Part shown: positions 25,735 through 33,144 of the stretch, in pieces | How the letters are laid out: each line of letters starts with the position of its first letter | How positions within the stretch are numbered: the first letter of the stretch is position 1 | Assembly: GCA_025358765.1 (NCBI GenBank) | Contig: JANYIG010000326.1 | Location: 1-33,144 of the forward strand | Length of the DNA stretch: 33,144 nucleotides | From: Candidatus Kapaibacterium sp. | GTDB taxonomy: Bacteria > Bacteroidota > Ignavibacteria > Kapaibacteriales > UBA4661 | Direction of reading: 5' to 3' | Position numbers and translations under genes: made by a program | Notes under the pieces: generated by a model | Seen by the model: the letters and a program-made list of their open reading frames with translations, nothing else | What the model was told of the DNA's origin: nothing | Database searches by the model: none

Positions 25735-26857
25735 CTGCTTTAATGTCAATATCGCGGTCTTTCCACTGAATCGTACCGCGCTGTACTTGAATGTACGAGT
25801 TAATACCGATAGCAATTGTAAGCGCCATGCCTGCTGGATGCAGGAATACGCTGGTGAGCAGCGGATGTTTGAATTTAAGCGAAAGAATGAGACGCATGAG
25901 CATGTTCATCACAATCGCCGCGAGCGATAACCAACGGAAGCTCTCAAACCACACCGTGAAATATGGCACAATGCACACGAAGAATAACAATCCCATGAGC
26001 GCAAAAAATGACTCGCTGTTGTAACGCACAAGTCCGAAAATATTCTTGGTGAAGCCCGCCCAAACCTCGTCAAATGAGTGATACATCCGACAAAACACTG
26101 CTTCCGTACCCGTCATGGTAAGAATTTTGATGCCCCGTTGTTTCATAATGCGAGCTAGCTCCACATCCTCGACGATTTGATTTCGCACCGTTACGTGTCC
26201 ACCGATAAGCGTATAGGCATCTTTGTTAAACGCAATCCACTGACCATTTGCAGCAGAAAGCGACGTATGTTCTGATTTGTAGGTCAGCCAAAGCGGTAAG
26301 CCTGCATAGACAAACATATCCATGACCGGCACGACCAATTGCTCCGTCATCGAAACCGTTTGTTGTTGTGGAAATGCCGACAACATGCCGAGTTGATATT
26401 TCATCAGCCATGCAACGCTATTCGCTACGGCGTTTGGAGCGTGGGTATTGTCTGCATCGGTGAAGATAAGTACGTCGCCCGTTGCGGCAGAACTAAGCTG
26501 CTGGCATGCCCACGTTTTACCCAACCAATTCGGGGGAATCGTAATGCCGTTCAGGAGTTTGATGTTCGTGTGCTGACGCATGAATTCTTGGACAATACCT
26601 GCGGTTCCGTCTGTCGAATGGTCGTTCAGTACGAGGATTTCAAGGTTTTTGTAGGATTGCTCCACAAGCGCCGTCAAACAATTGCCAATGTTCTGTTCTT
26701 CATTACGAGCCGGAATTAACACTGACACGCGCGGAAGCAAAAACGGCGAGGTTGCGTCAAGATTTTGAGCATTCGGTGGCTGTTTACGGAGCATTGGTGC
26801 GGTGAAGGCGTTGTAAATGGCAATAGCGAGAAATACCGTCAATACGGCAAGCACCAT
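25718..26857 (-). CDS. Membrane-anchored family 2 glycosyltransferase
   Basis: A 379-residue protein with an N-terminal membrane helix (MVLAVLTVFLAIAIYNAF), a GT-A catalytic domain and two to three C-terminal membrane helices. Catalytic motifs: VSVLIPARNEEQNIGNCL, LNDHSTDGT, the DxD-like FTDADNTH, GQWIAFNKDAY, and VEDVELARIMKQRG with the acid/base ED. The layout matches CrtQ/HpnB-like enzymes that glycosylate lipids such as carotenoids or hopanoids, although polysaccharide acceptors cannot be excluded. A longer frame starting at 26980 is possible; the extra 41 residues are Trp/Tyr/Cys-rich and unlike the family start. Convergent with the flippase gene and divergent from the next glycosyltransferase. 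Confidence 0.87.
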   Translation of the reverse strand: MVLAVLTVFLAIAIYNAFTAPMLRKQPPNAQNLDATSPFLLPRVSVLIPARNEEQNIGNCLTALVEQSYKNLEILVLNDHSTDGTAGIVQEFMRQHTNIKLLNGITIPPNWLGKTWACQQLSSAATGDVLIFTDADNTHAPNAVANSVAWLMKYQLGMLSAFPQQQTVSMTEQLVVPVMDMFVYAGLPLWLTYKSEHTSLSAANGQWIAFNKDAYTLIGGHVTVRNQIVEDVELARIMKQRGIKILTMTGTEAVFCRMYHSFDEVWAGFTKNIFGLVRYNSESFFALMGLLFFVCIVPYFTVWFESFRWLSLAAIVMNMLMRLILSLKFKHPLLTSVFLHPAGMALTIAIGINSYIQVQRGTIQWKDRDIDIKAAMNRE

Positions 26858-27053
26858 ATACAAAATCACTGTAATCAAGAGACCTCCGCAGAAAATACGA
26901 TATAAATAATGCCACAAACGCTGATTCCACCTAAAACTGCGTTGCAGCGCGAATGCGGAAATATACTGATTTTTTCGCAATTCATTTTACGGAAACGAAA
27001 GTTTTTTGTTATTTGCTGTTCTTTCAAATCTCTTATACCAATGGAATCGCGTT

Positions 27054-27797
27054 ATGAACTCACCCAAAGTCACAGTTGTCACCATTTGTTATAATGCCGA
27101 AAAATTCGTTCGGGCGACGCTTGAAAGCGTGATTGGGCAGGATTATCCGAACATAGAATATTTCGTGATTGACGGTGGCTCGAAGGACGCAACACCGAGC
27201 ATTATTCGTGAGTACGAACAGCATATCAGTTGGTGGGTAAGCGAGAAGGACAGTGGCGTGAGTGAAGCGTTCAACAAAGGCATCGTGCGGAGTACCGGAG
27301 ATTTTTTAGGGTTTATGAACGCGGGCGATTATTTTTACAGCAACCACGCGCTTTCTGACCTTGTTCGCGCCGCCGATACAAGCGCAGACATCATCTACGG
27401 GAAAGCGCGACTCACGTTCGACCCATCGATAAACGGCATTACGGAAAAAATCGTTGGTGCAAACACCCGACCAATCCACAAACTGCCAACCGCGCATCAA
27501 GCAATGTATTACAACCGGCGCATCTGGGAGCGCTACGGCATGTTCAGCACGGATTACCGTTTTGCGATGGATTACGAGCATTATCACCGTTTCCGAACGA
27601 AAATTCATTATTCGTTTGCCGATGTTATTGTTGCCGAACGCCCGCTTACAGCTGCCCGCAACAGCTTTGGTAATCCGTCGCGCACGTACCGCGAATATTT
27701 GAAAGCTGACCGCGAACATGCTAACCCCGGCATCCTCTTTAACACGGTAAAATTTCTGCGCGACCGCTTCAAAGAGCGTATAAAACAAAGCAAGTGA
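27054..27797 (+). CDS. Family 2 glycosyltransferase (WcaA-like)
   Basis: A 247-residue cytoplasmic glycosyltransferase with a GT-A fold and no membrane helix. Motifs: KVTVVTICYNAEKFVRATLESVIGQ at the start, IEYFVIDGGSKDAT, WWVSEKDSGVSEAFNKGI, and FLGFMNAGDYF, where NAGD takes the place of the DxD-type metal site, as is common in this subgroup. The region HQAMYYNRRIWERYGMF follows. Such enzymes add single sugars to lipid-linked glycans for surface polysaccharide. The start at 27054 is chosen because the family begins just before the first beta strand; an upstream TTG frame is non-conserved. It lies in the same surface-glycan block as the flippase and the GDP-mannose 3,5-epimerase. Confidence 0.92.
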   Translation: MNSPKVTVVTICYNAEKFVRATLESVIGQDYPNIEYFVIDGGSKDATPSIIREYEQHISWWVSEKDSGVSEAFNKGIVRSTGDFLGFMNAGDYFYSNHALSDLVRAADTSADIIYGKARLTFDPSINGITEKIVGANTRPIHKLPTAHQAMYYNRRIWERYGMFSTDYRFAMDYEHYHRFRTKIHYSFADVIVAERPLTAARNSFGNPSRTYREYLKADREHANPGILFNTVKFLRDRFKERIKQSK

Positions 27798-27880
27798 TAG
27801 CTTTCTTTCACGCATTCATGGGAAATTCATCATAAAAGCGTAATTTTGTAGTTCTGTACTTTATTATCCTACACTCTTTT

Positions 27881-28016
27881 GAATGAGCGCAGAGGACGCA
27901 GATGAATGAGCGCAGAGGACGCAGAGTTTTTGAGGGTTTTTCCCGATGATATAAAAAAAATCTCGAATGCCTACAATGCAAGTTTCTCTGCGGTCTCAAC
28001 ACCTTTGCGGTTCAAT
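27881..28016. repeat. CGCAGAG-type inverted repeat element, copy B, with 23-bp direct repeat
   Basis: The left part is two direct copies of a 23-base unit, 27881-27903 and 27904-27926 (gaatgagcgcagaggacgca and on, identical but for the last base). The right part, about 27984-28016, holds ctctgcggt and ctttgcggttcaat, complementary to the CGCAGAG core. It occupies most of the 315-bp space between the glycosyltransferase stop (27797) and the epimerase start (28113), which otherwise holds no gene. Confidence 0.7.
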
Positions 28017-28112
28017 CTAAAATAAAAAAGTGTACGGTAGCGAAGGTATGTACTGTTATGTAAGCATACCAGTTTTTTATTATTCTCACTCACAGTTACT
28101 TTTAGAGTTTTT

Positions 28113-29096
28113 ATGCCACAGAAATCAGCGCTCGTCTGCGGTGCAGGCGGTTTTATCGGAAGCCATTTAGTGCGTCGTTTGAAACAAGAAGGATTTTGGG
28201 TGCGTGGGGTAGATTTGAAGCATCCCGAATATACTCCGACCGCTACCGACGACTTCATCATCGGTGATTTGCGCGACCAAAACGTTTGCAAGGACATTAT
28301 GGATTTGCCGTACGACGAGGTGTATCAACTTGCTGCCGATATGGGCGGTGCGGGCTACATCTTTACCGGCGAACACGATGCCGACGTGATGCACAATTCC
28401 GCCACGATTAACCTTAACATCGCCAATCTTGCCGTAAAAGTGGGCGCGAAAAAGATTTTTTATTCGTCCTCCGCTTGTATGTACCCCGCATACAACCAAG
28501 AAGACCCTGACAATCCCAAATGCTCCGAAGACTCGGCGTATCCTGCTGCACCCGATAGCGAATACGGTTGGGAAAAGCTCTTCAGCGAACGCTTGTATCT
28601 TGCGTATAACCGCAATTACGGTTTGCAGGTCCGCATCGCCCGCTATCACAACATCTTCGGGACGCAAGGCACGTGGCAGGGCGGCAAAGAGAAGGCTCCG
28701 GCGGCAATCTGCCGCAAAGTGGCGGAAACAGAAGACGGTGGAACCATCGAAATCTGGGGTGATGGCAAACAAACGCGCTCGTTCCTCTATATTGACGAAT
28801 GCCTTGAGGCAATGCGCCGTTTTATGGATTCTGAGTTCATGGGACCCGTCAATATTGGCTCGGAAGAGATGATTTCCATCAACGGTTTGGCAGAATTGGC
28901 GATGTCTATTTCGGGCAAAAAACTCCACATCAACAACATTCCGGGACCAGTGGGTGTGCGCGGCAGAAATTCCGACAACAGCCTCATCCGCACCGAACTT
29001 GGCTGGGCTCCGTCGCAGTCGCTCCGCGAAGGTCTGACCCAAACCTACAACTGGATTAACGAACAAGTGGAAGCCCGCAAAGCAGTCACGGTCTAA
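28113..29096 (+). CDS. GDP-mannose 3,5-epimerase
   Basis: A 327-residue short-chain dehydrogenase-type sugar-nucleotide epimerase that converts GDP-D-mannose to GDP-L-galactose (and GDP-L-gulose), a sugar donor in this setting for surface glycans. The NAD motif is CGAGGFIGSHLVRRL near the start. The catalytic residues of the Arabidopsis enzyme all appear at a constant offset of 23: Cys122 (C145) in SSSACMYP, Tyr151 (Y174) and Lys155 (K178) in YGWEKL, and Lys194 (K217) in GGKEKAPAA. Other strongly shared stretches are ADMGGAGYI, ARYHNIFG, WGDGKQTRSFLYIDEC, PVNIGSEEMIS, and GPVGVRGRNSDN. It lies 32 bp before a T9SS protein gene and downstream of glycosyltransferases on the same strand. No Shine-Dalgarno sequence. 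Confidence 0.93.
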   Translation: MPQKSALVCGAGGFIGSHLVRRLKQEGFWVRGVDLKHPEYTPTATDDFIIGDLRDQNVCKDIMDLPYDEVYQLAADMGGAGYIFTGEHDADVMHNSATINLNIANLAVKVGAKKIFYSSSACMYPAYNQEDPDNPKCSEDSAYPAAPDSEYGWEKLFSERLYLAYNRNYGLQVRIARYHNIFGTQGTWQGGKEKAPAAICRKVAETEDGGTIEIWGDGKQTRSFLYIDECLEAMRRFMDSEFMGPVNIGSEEMISINGLAELAMSISGKKLHINNIPGPVGVRGRNSDNSLIRTELGWAPSQSLREGLTQTYNWINEQVEARKAVTV

Positions 29097-29128
29097 AAAG
29101 ACGGTGTTTCACCTACACATCCATCACC

Positions 29129-30844
29129 ATGATAACCGTGAAAAGTTTTGTTGCAATCGTGATTCTTGGAGCGGCATCTATCACCGTTTCCGGTTCGCTT
29201 CATGCACAAACACCGCTTCGGGACTTGACGGTGGGTAATCGGTTTGTGTATAACCTTTGCCTTATAGATACTTATGATCCTTCATATTATTCGGGGGCAA
29301 TTTGTTGGGGGGGTAATTTTTATGAGGATGTTCTCCGTGATACGGTGATACAAGACATCCGATACGCGATAGTCTATAATTCATACGACCGCGTTACCCG
29401 ACTTGAACGTTCAGATGACTCTGTTATCTATACCTACAAGGCGGGACAAGAAGAAAAGACATATCGTTTCAACATCTCAACAAACGAGACGATGTTCGCA
29501 CAGCCCATTTCCTCAATTGGTCTTGATATTTATGTTTCTTCGGTCGAGTACTCGTTTGGCAATGCCGATACTACAATTTCAATCAGTATGAACTCTAAAG
29601 GCATTAATATTTTACATTCTTCTTCCTGTATTATCAGGAAAAAGTATGGACTGGTGAATGCCGAATCGTATTTTAGCGGTCATCCAGCCGGAATGTATAG
29701 ACACACCATGTCGTTAGTGGGCGCACGAATTAAGGGTGAAATTACAGGCGATACGGCATTGCCACGAATAACGGCACAGTTTCCAGATATTGTGTCCGCC
29801 ATACCTGGACAAACTATTGAACTGACATTTATTCTCAGGGGTACACGGCTATATGCTCAAAATGGAATATCTGCTGCCCAATACGAATGCTCTTTTAATG
29901 TCTCAATGCTTGAGCCAATTGCACCTACGCCACAAGGATCTGTACGAGAGGGCAAGCGAACGATACCACTAACCTTTGCGCTCAACACTGCAAGCGACAC
30001 CGCCATAGTACGATTAAAGTTTCGCGCTTTATTATCGAAAGACACATCAACAGGTTTGCAATATTCTAACATTAGTTGGAAGCCTCAAAGCAAAATAGGC
30101 TTTCCGCTTCTACAGAATGGAACCTTTCGATTGTTACCTATCCTTCCGATTTCCGTAAAAACGCAAATAGATAATCAGCAAGCAGCTGTTGGTCGTGAAG
30201 TATCTATTCCTATCATACTCACAGGCACTCGTCGTCTTGCCGAACTCGGCATTACAACAGGTACGGCAACACTTTCTTTTAATGCTTCGCTTTTGCAACC
30301 CGTAGATGCAACGCCGCGCGGCGAGGTTTCCGGCGGTGTTCGCCGCATCCCGATTGCGTTCTCCTTCGACAAAACAAGCGATACGGCTCTTGTGCAACTG
30401 CGTTTTCGCGTGACGCTTGGCAACGATACGGCAACTGTGCTAAAGGTAGATACAGTGCGGGTTCCTGATTTTGTCCGTATTCAACAAACCACAAACAATG
30501 GCACGTTTCATTTGTTGGGTTTGAACTATGCGGGCAGTACTCCGGCGTTATTTCTTTCCGACAAAGCCCTCATGTCGCTTACCGTACAGCCCAATCCTTT
30601 TACGCAAGAAGTACGCCTGAGTTTTTCGTTGAGCAAAACCGCTACGGTTGAAGCACGAGTGTATGCTGCGGATGGGAAACTTGTTGCAACGATTCAACAA
30701 GGCGTAACGGTAGTAGGGCAACATGAAATTCTGTGGAAGGCTTGCGCGGAGGGCGGTGGCGAGCTTTCGTCGGGCGTTTACACCATTCATTTGTTGCTTG
30801 ACGGTCAGAAAGCGGCAGAAGCGATGATAGTCAAAACACGATGA
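29129..30844 (+). CDS. T9SS-exported protein with two tandem cohesin-like beta domains
   Basis: A 571-residue secreted protein. The signal peptide is residues 1-26 (ends GSLHA). The region 27-205 is a beta-rich domain with no family I recognise. Two similar units follow at about 212-336 and 341-463, each with the order GQTIELTFILRGT / GREVSIPIILTGT, then a SFN.S.L.P segment, a RRIP-type strand, SDTA.V.L.FR, and a NGTF.LL end; the pattern recalls cohesin or Ig-like surface domains. The last 88 residues (from LTVQPNPFTQEVRLSF) form a T9SS type-A sorting domain ending SSGVYTIHLLLDG. It should reach the cell surface by Sec and T9SS. It starts 32 bp after the epimerase gene and may be co-transcribed. 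Confidence 0.87.
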   Translation: MITVKSFVAIVILGAASITVSGSLHAQTPLRDLTVGNRFVYNLCLIDTYDPSYYSGAICWGGNFYEDVLRDTVIQDIRYAIVYNSYDRVTRLERSDDSVIYTYKAGQEEKTYRFNISTNETMFAQPISSIGLDIYVSSVEYSFGNADTTISISMNSKGINILHSSSCIIRKKYGLVNAESYFSGHPAGMYRHTMSLVGARIKGEITGDTALPRITAQFPDIVSAIPGQTIELTFILRGTRLYAQNGISAAQYECSFNVSMLEPIAPTPQGSVREGKRTIPLTFALNTASDTAIVRLKFRALLSKDTSTGLQYSNISWKPQSKIGFPLLQNGTFRLLPILPISVKTQIDNQQAAVGREVSIPIILTGTRRLAELGITTGTATLSFNASLLQPVDATPRGEVSGGVRRIPIAFSFDKTSDTALVQLRFRVTLGNDTATVLKVDTVRVPDFVRIQQTTNNGTFHLLGLNYAGSTPALFLSDKALMSLTVQPNPFTQEVRLSFSLSKTATVEARVYAADGKLVATIQQGVTVVGQHEILWKACAEGGGELSSGVYTIHLLLDGQKAAEAMIVKTR

Positions 30845-30877
30845 GGAATGGAAAAGTCTATTTTTCAGGCTCTTTTC

Positions 30878-30993
30878 CCCTCATCCCAACCTTCTCCCAG
30901 AGGGAGAAGGAGCTGGAGTCCGCTCCTCATCGTATCTTCCAAACCTCTCCCTTTGGGAGAGGTCGCGTCTCGTCTTCGAGGCGCGGGTGAGGG
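30878..30993. repeat. 116-bp multi-hairpin repeat element
   Basis: Outer inverted ends: ccctcatccc (30878-30887) against gggtgaggg (30985-30993), near-complementary. Inside: a perfect 9-bp stem with a 3-base loop (30890-30898 with 30902-30910); a short ggagc/gctcc stem (30909-30913 with 30922-30926) overlapping its foot; a second perfect 9-bp stem with a 3-base loop (30943-30951 with 30955-30963); and a third 9-pair stem with one G-T pair and a 4-base loop (30964-30972 with 30977-30985). Similar CCTCTCCC...GGGAGAGG repeats are widespread in bacteria. Confidence 0.78.
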
Positions 30994-31047
30994 TAGTTAA
31001 ACCAAGTTCTCAAACAACCTTGAAGCAAAAAAATCAAAAAAATACGA

Positions 31048-32001
31048 ATGGGATTACAGCAAAAAGTAGAGCGGTTGAAGGCATTAGGCTTGAAAAAAGC
31101 GCTTTCCATGAAATTCGAGAATTTTCAGTGGACAACGATGTTTTCCTTCTTCGAGCCACTTGGCTTGAGCGTGTTGCCCGCACATTTTTACAGCCCCGTC
31201 CCCGACACCCGCGCGCTGCGCCGCAACTTCAAGCGCTGGTACAGCCCGTCGGAACTGCCCGGCATCACCATCAGCGTGGAGGCGCAAGCGGAGTTTGCAA
31301 AGGAACTCGTGCAATTCCGCGAGGAATGCGCCGCGCTGCCCGAATACGATTGGGTGACGCAACAGGGTTTGGGCGAAGGTTATGCTTTAGTGGACGCGCA
31401 TTTGCTCTACGTGATGATGCGCTACCACAAGCCTGAACGTCTGACAGAGGTTGGCTCGGGGGTTTCGACGTACTTTGCACTCCGCGCTGCGGAAATGAAT
31501 GCGAAAGAAGGGCATCCATGCAGCGTGACGTGCATCGAGCCGTATCCGCGCAAGGGTTTGCTGAAGTTGGCAGAAAGCGGGCAGGTAAATTTGATTATGA
31601 AGCCCGTGCAGGACGTGAGTTTCGACGTATTTCAGCTCTTGGGCGAACGCGACATATTTTTTATTGACTCAAGCCACGTTTTGAAAATTGATAGCGATGT
31701 GTATTTCCTGTATTTAGAAGTACTGCCGCGCCTGAAAAGCGGCGTGGTGATTCACATTCACGACATTTTTTTTCCCTACCCAACGCCGGAGCCGGAAGTC
31801 TGGATTTTCCGGCAGCACCAATTTTGGAACGAAGCCCCGCTTGTGCAGGCACTTCTTATGAACAACCCGACATATCGGATTCTGCTTTGTGGAAGTTATT
31901 TGCATTGGAAAGCGCCGCAGGTGCTTCAATCCTTTATTTCCGCATATCATCCTGCGGAAAATTTTGCATCGTCGCTGTGGCTGCAGAAGATTTCAGAATA
32001 G
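31048..32001 (+). CDS. Class I SAM-dependent methyltransferase (Methyltransf_24-like)
   Basis: A 317-residue cytoplasmic protein. The SAM-binding motif I is EVGSGVSTYFALRAAEMN at about 134-151; a second nucleotide-binding strand is TCIEPYPRKG; DIFFIDSSHVLKIDSDVYFLYLEVLPRLKSGVVIHIHDIFFPYP carries the post-motif acidic and His residues seen in this group of small-molecule and glycan methyltransferases. The N-terminal 100 residues are an extra region typical of this type. Acceptor unknown; the setting among surface glycan genes suggests a sugar or polysaccharide substrate. The ATG at 31048 has no Shine-Dalgarno sequence, and the multi-hairpin element lies just upstream. It is convergent with the peptidase gene, separated by a repeat and a strong terminator. 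Confidence 0.85.
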   Translation: MGLQQKVERLKALGLKKALSMKFENFQWTTMFSFFEPLGLSVLPAHFYSPVPDTRALRRNFKRWYSPSELPGITISVEAQAEFAKELVQFREECAALPEYDWVTQQGLGEGYALVDAHLLYVMMRYHKPERLTEVGSGVSTYFALRAAEMNAKEGHPCSVTCIEPYPRKGLLKLAESGQVNLIMKPVQDVSFDVFQLLGERDIFFIDSSHVLKIDSDVYFLYLEVLPRLKSGVVIHIHDIFFPYPTPEPEVWIFRQHQFWNEAPLVQALLMNNPTYRILLCGSYLHWKAPQVLQSFISAYHPAENFASSLWLQKISE

Positions 32002-32094
32002 CGCACGGAAGTTATCAGGTCTTGGAGACTTTGAACGCGGGTGATGCGGATTGGACAGTTGTTCACAGATTTTGGTATCTAATGCTTTTCGATG

Positions 32095-32187
32095 AAATGA
32101 ACGCAGAGGTAGGGAGTACGCAGAGTTTGAAAATAAAATTCCGCCTTCACTTTTTATTCTCTGCGCTCTCTGCGCCTCTGTGCTCAA
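32095..32187. repeat. CGCAGAG-type inverted repeat element, copy C
   Basis: Left arm about 32099-32126 (cgcagaggtagggagtacgc and on, cagag); right arm about 32155-32187 (attctctgcgctctctgcgc and on, ctctgtgctcaag). The arms pair imperfectly over about 25 bases, the strongest pairing being the CGCAGAG blocks. The most compact of the three copies, lying in the 365-bp space after the methyltransferase gene, which otherwise holds only the terminator. Confidence 0.7.
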
Positions 32188-32307
32188 GTCCGTTAGGTAC
32201 TGAGATTCATAGACAAGAGAAAAAAACAGGTGAGAGAAAATTCATCGTAATCAGCTAATCCGCGTCATTTGTACTCCCTTGCTACAAGACCAATACCTTC
32301 AAAACAA

Positions 32308-32342
32308 AAAGAGGGTCTTCGCACGAAACGAAGACCCTCTTT
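32308..32342. terminator. Bidirectional intrinsic terminator
   Basis: A perfect 14-bp inverted repeat, aaagagggtcttcg (32308-32321) and cgaagaccctcttt (32329-32342), with a 7-base loop. It lies between the convergent methyltransferase and peptidase genes, nearer the peptidase stop, and could serve both. Confidence 0.9.
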
Positions 32343-32366
32343 CTTGTGACATAGACAGAATGCGCC

Positions 32367-33144
32367 TTACAGGTTTTTCTTCCAAAACTCCAACATCGTT
32401 TTGTACAGATGTATCCGCGCTGGAGGGTCGCTGATGCCGTGTTTCCGCATTGGGTACATCGCCAAATCGAACAGTTTGCCTGCCTTCACGAGTTCGTCAA
32501 TAAAGTGCCATGCGTTTTGTGGGTGAACATTGTCATCACCCGTGCCGTGAACCAGTAATAATCTGCCGTGCAGGTCTTTTGCGCGGCTCGTCAGGTTCGT
32601 TTTATCGTAACCTGCTTGGTTATCTTGCGGTGTTTTCATCATTGCTTCGGTGTATTTCGTGTCGTAGTAGCGCCAATCCGTTGGCGCTGCGACAGCGATG
32701 CCCGCCTTGAACTCCTTGCTGCGCGTCATGCCCGCGAGTGTGAAATATCCCCCAAACGACCAACCCCACATTCCTACACGGCTTGAGTCAACGTAGGATT
32801 GCTTTTTGAGCCATTGTACGCCTGCCACAAGATCGTTCAATTCGTTTTCGCCAAGTTGTTTCAAACACGTGTTTTCATACGCTTTGCTGATGGCGGCAGC
32901 GCTGCGATTGTCCATTTCCACAATGAGATAGCCAGCATCGAGCAACATTTGGTAATAATAATAATCACCGCCAATCCAACGGTTTGCCACCACAGGTGCG
33001 GACGGTCCGCCATAGACATGGACGATAATCGGATAGCGTTTGTTTGCGTCAAAATCTTTGGGTTTGAGTATCTGTGCGGGCATCTGGTAGCCGTCGGCAA
33101 GCGGAATCGTGAACAGCGTCGGAAGCTGGATTCCTTGTTGCGCC
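32367..33144 (-). CDS. S9 prolyl oligopeptidase / dipeptidyl-peptidase IV-like enzyme (C-terminal part)
   Basis: The frame stays open to the right edge, so the N-terminus lies outside the window; about 259 residues of the alpha/beta-hydrolase domain are seen. The catalytic triad is complete: Ser in GMWGWSFGGYF (codon 32757-32759), Asp in HGTGDDNVHPQN (codon 32535-32537) and His in RKHGISDP (codon 32439-32441), with the DPP IV-like entry ILKPKDFDANKRYPIIVHVYGGP. Whole enzymes have an N-terminal beta propeller that limits substrates to short peptides, and cleave after proline or alanine. Related bacterial enzymes are often periplasmic; the signal peptide, if any, lies outside the window. It is convergent with the methyltransferase gene and shares a terminator hairpin. 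Confidence 0.92.
   Translation of the reverse strand, partial: AQQGIQLPTLFTIPLADGYQMPAQILKPKDFDANKRYPIIVHVYGGPSAPVVANRWIGGDYYYYQMLLDAGYLIVEMDNRSAAAISKAYENTCLKQLGENELNDLVAGVQWLKKQSYVDSSRVGMWGWSFGGYFTLAGMTRSKEFKAGIAVAAPTDWRYYDTKYTEAMMKTPQDNQAGYDKTNLTSRAKDLHGRLLLVHGTGDDNVHPQNAWHFIDELVKAGKLFDLAMYPMRKHGISDPPARIHLYKTMLEFWKKNL

Noticed and set aside
26337-26352. Second sigma-54-like ggcacg...ttgc
   Set aside because: The spacing is 11 instead of 10 and it is inside the glycosyltransferase gene.
27881-27926. Two direct repeats that could start a CRISPR array
   Set aside because: Only two adjacent units with no spacer; they belong to the CGCAGAG inverted element.
28167-29066. 299-codon open frame on the minus strand
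   Set aside because: It is a shadow of the GDP-mannose 3,5-epimerase gene and shows no recognisable domain.
1-33144. tRNA, rRNA, insertion sequence or prophage genes
   Set aside because: No tRNA-like fold, rRNA-like sequence, transposase, integrase or phage structural gene could be recognised on either strand by eye.

Overview
The window reads as chromosomal DNA from a Bacteroidota/Chlorobiota-type bacterium, plausibly the Ignavibacteria/Kapabacteria side of the group; this placement is inference. Two secreted proteins end in type IX secretion (T9SS) type-A sorting domains (1906-3081 and 29129-30844), and most start codons lack a Shine-Dalgarno sequence and follow A/T-rich leaders, as is usual there. 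Three genes (two DUF29, one Uma2) belong to families best known from cyanobacteria, which suggests gene exchange. No phage, insertion sequence, CRISPR, tRNA or rRNA was seen.

Layout. 1-1846: a minimal nucleotidyltransferase with a truncated HepT-like partner at the window edge, then a long coiled-coil protein with three 28-residue repeats. 1906-5745: a T9SS-exported protein, a 140-bp structured repeat element, and pheT. 6048-8327: a cytoplasmic double-PAS histidine kinase and a single-domain response regulator. 8490-15718: a tightly packed beta-oxidation operon with the fadN-fadA-fadE gene order known from Bacillus, interrupted by a cupin, two DUF29 paralogues and a Uma2 nuclease-fold protein. 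A bidirectional terminator separates it from a small KTSC protein on the other strand.

16618-23176 is a signalling block: a response regulator overlapping a receiver-histidine kinase, a convergent sigma-54 response regulator, a GCS2-type carboxylate-amine ligase, and an orphan methyl-accepting chemotaxis protein. 23362-32001 is a cell-surface block: a secreted leucine-rich-repeat protein, a Wzx-like flippase, two family 2 glycosyltransferases, a GDP-mannose 3,5-epimerase with the catalytic residues of the plant enzyme, a second T9SS protein and a class I methyltransferase. The right edge holds the C-terminal part of an S9 dipeptidyl-peptidase-like enzyme.

The most unusual signal is not in the genes. 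The intergenic spaces carry at least three kinds of structured repeat-like DNA: a 140-bp element with 8-bp terminal inverted repeats (3136-3275), three copies of a CGCAGAG-rich inverted element (about 23208-23308, 27881-28016, 32095-32187), and a 116-bp multi-hairpin element with three 9-bp stems (30878-30993).
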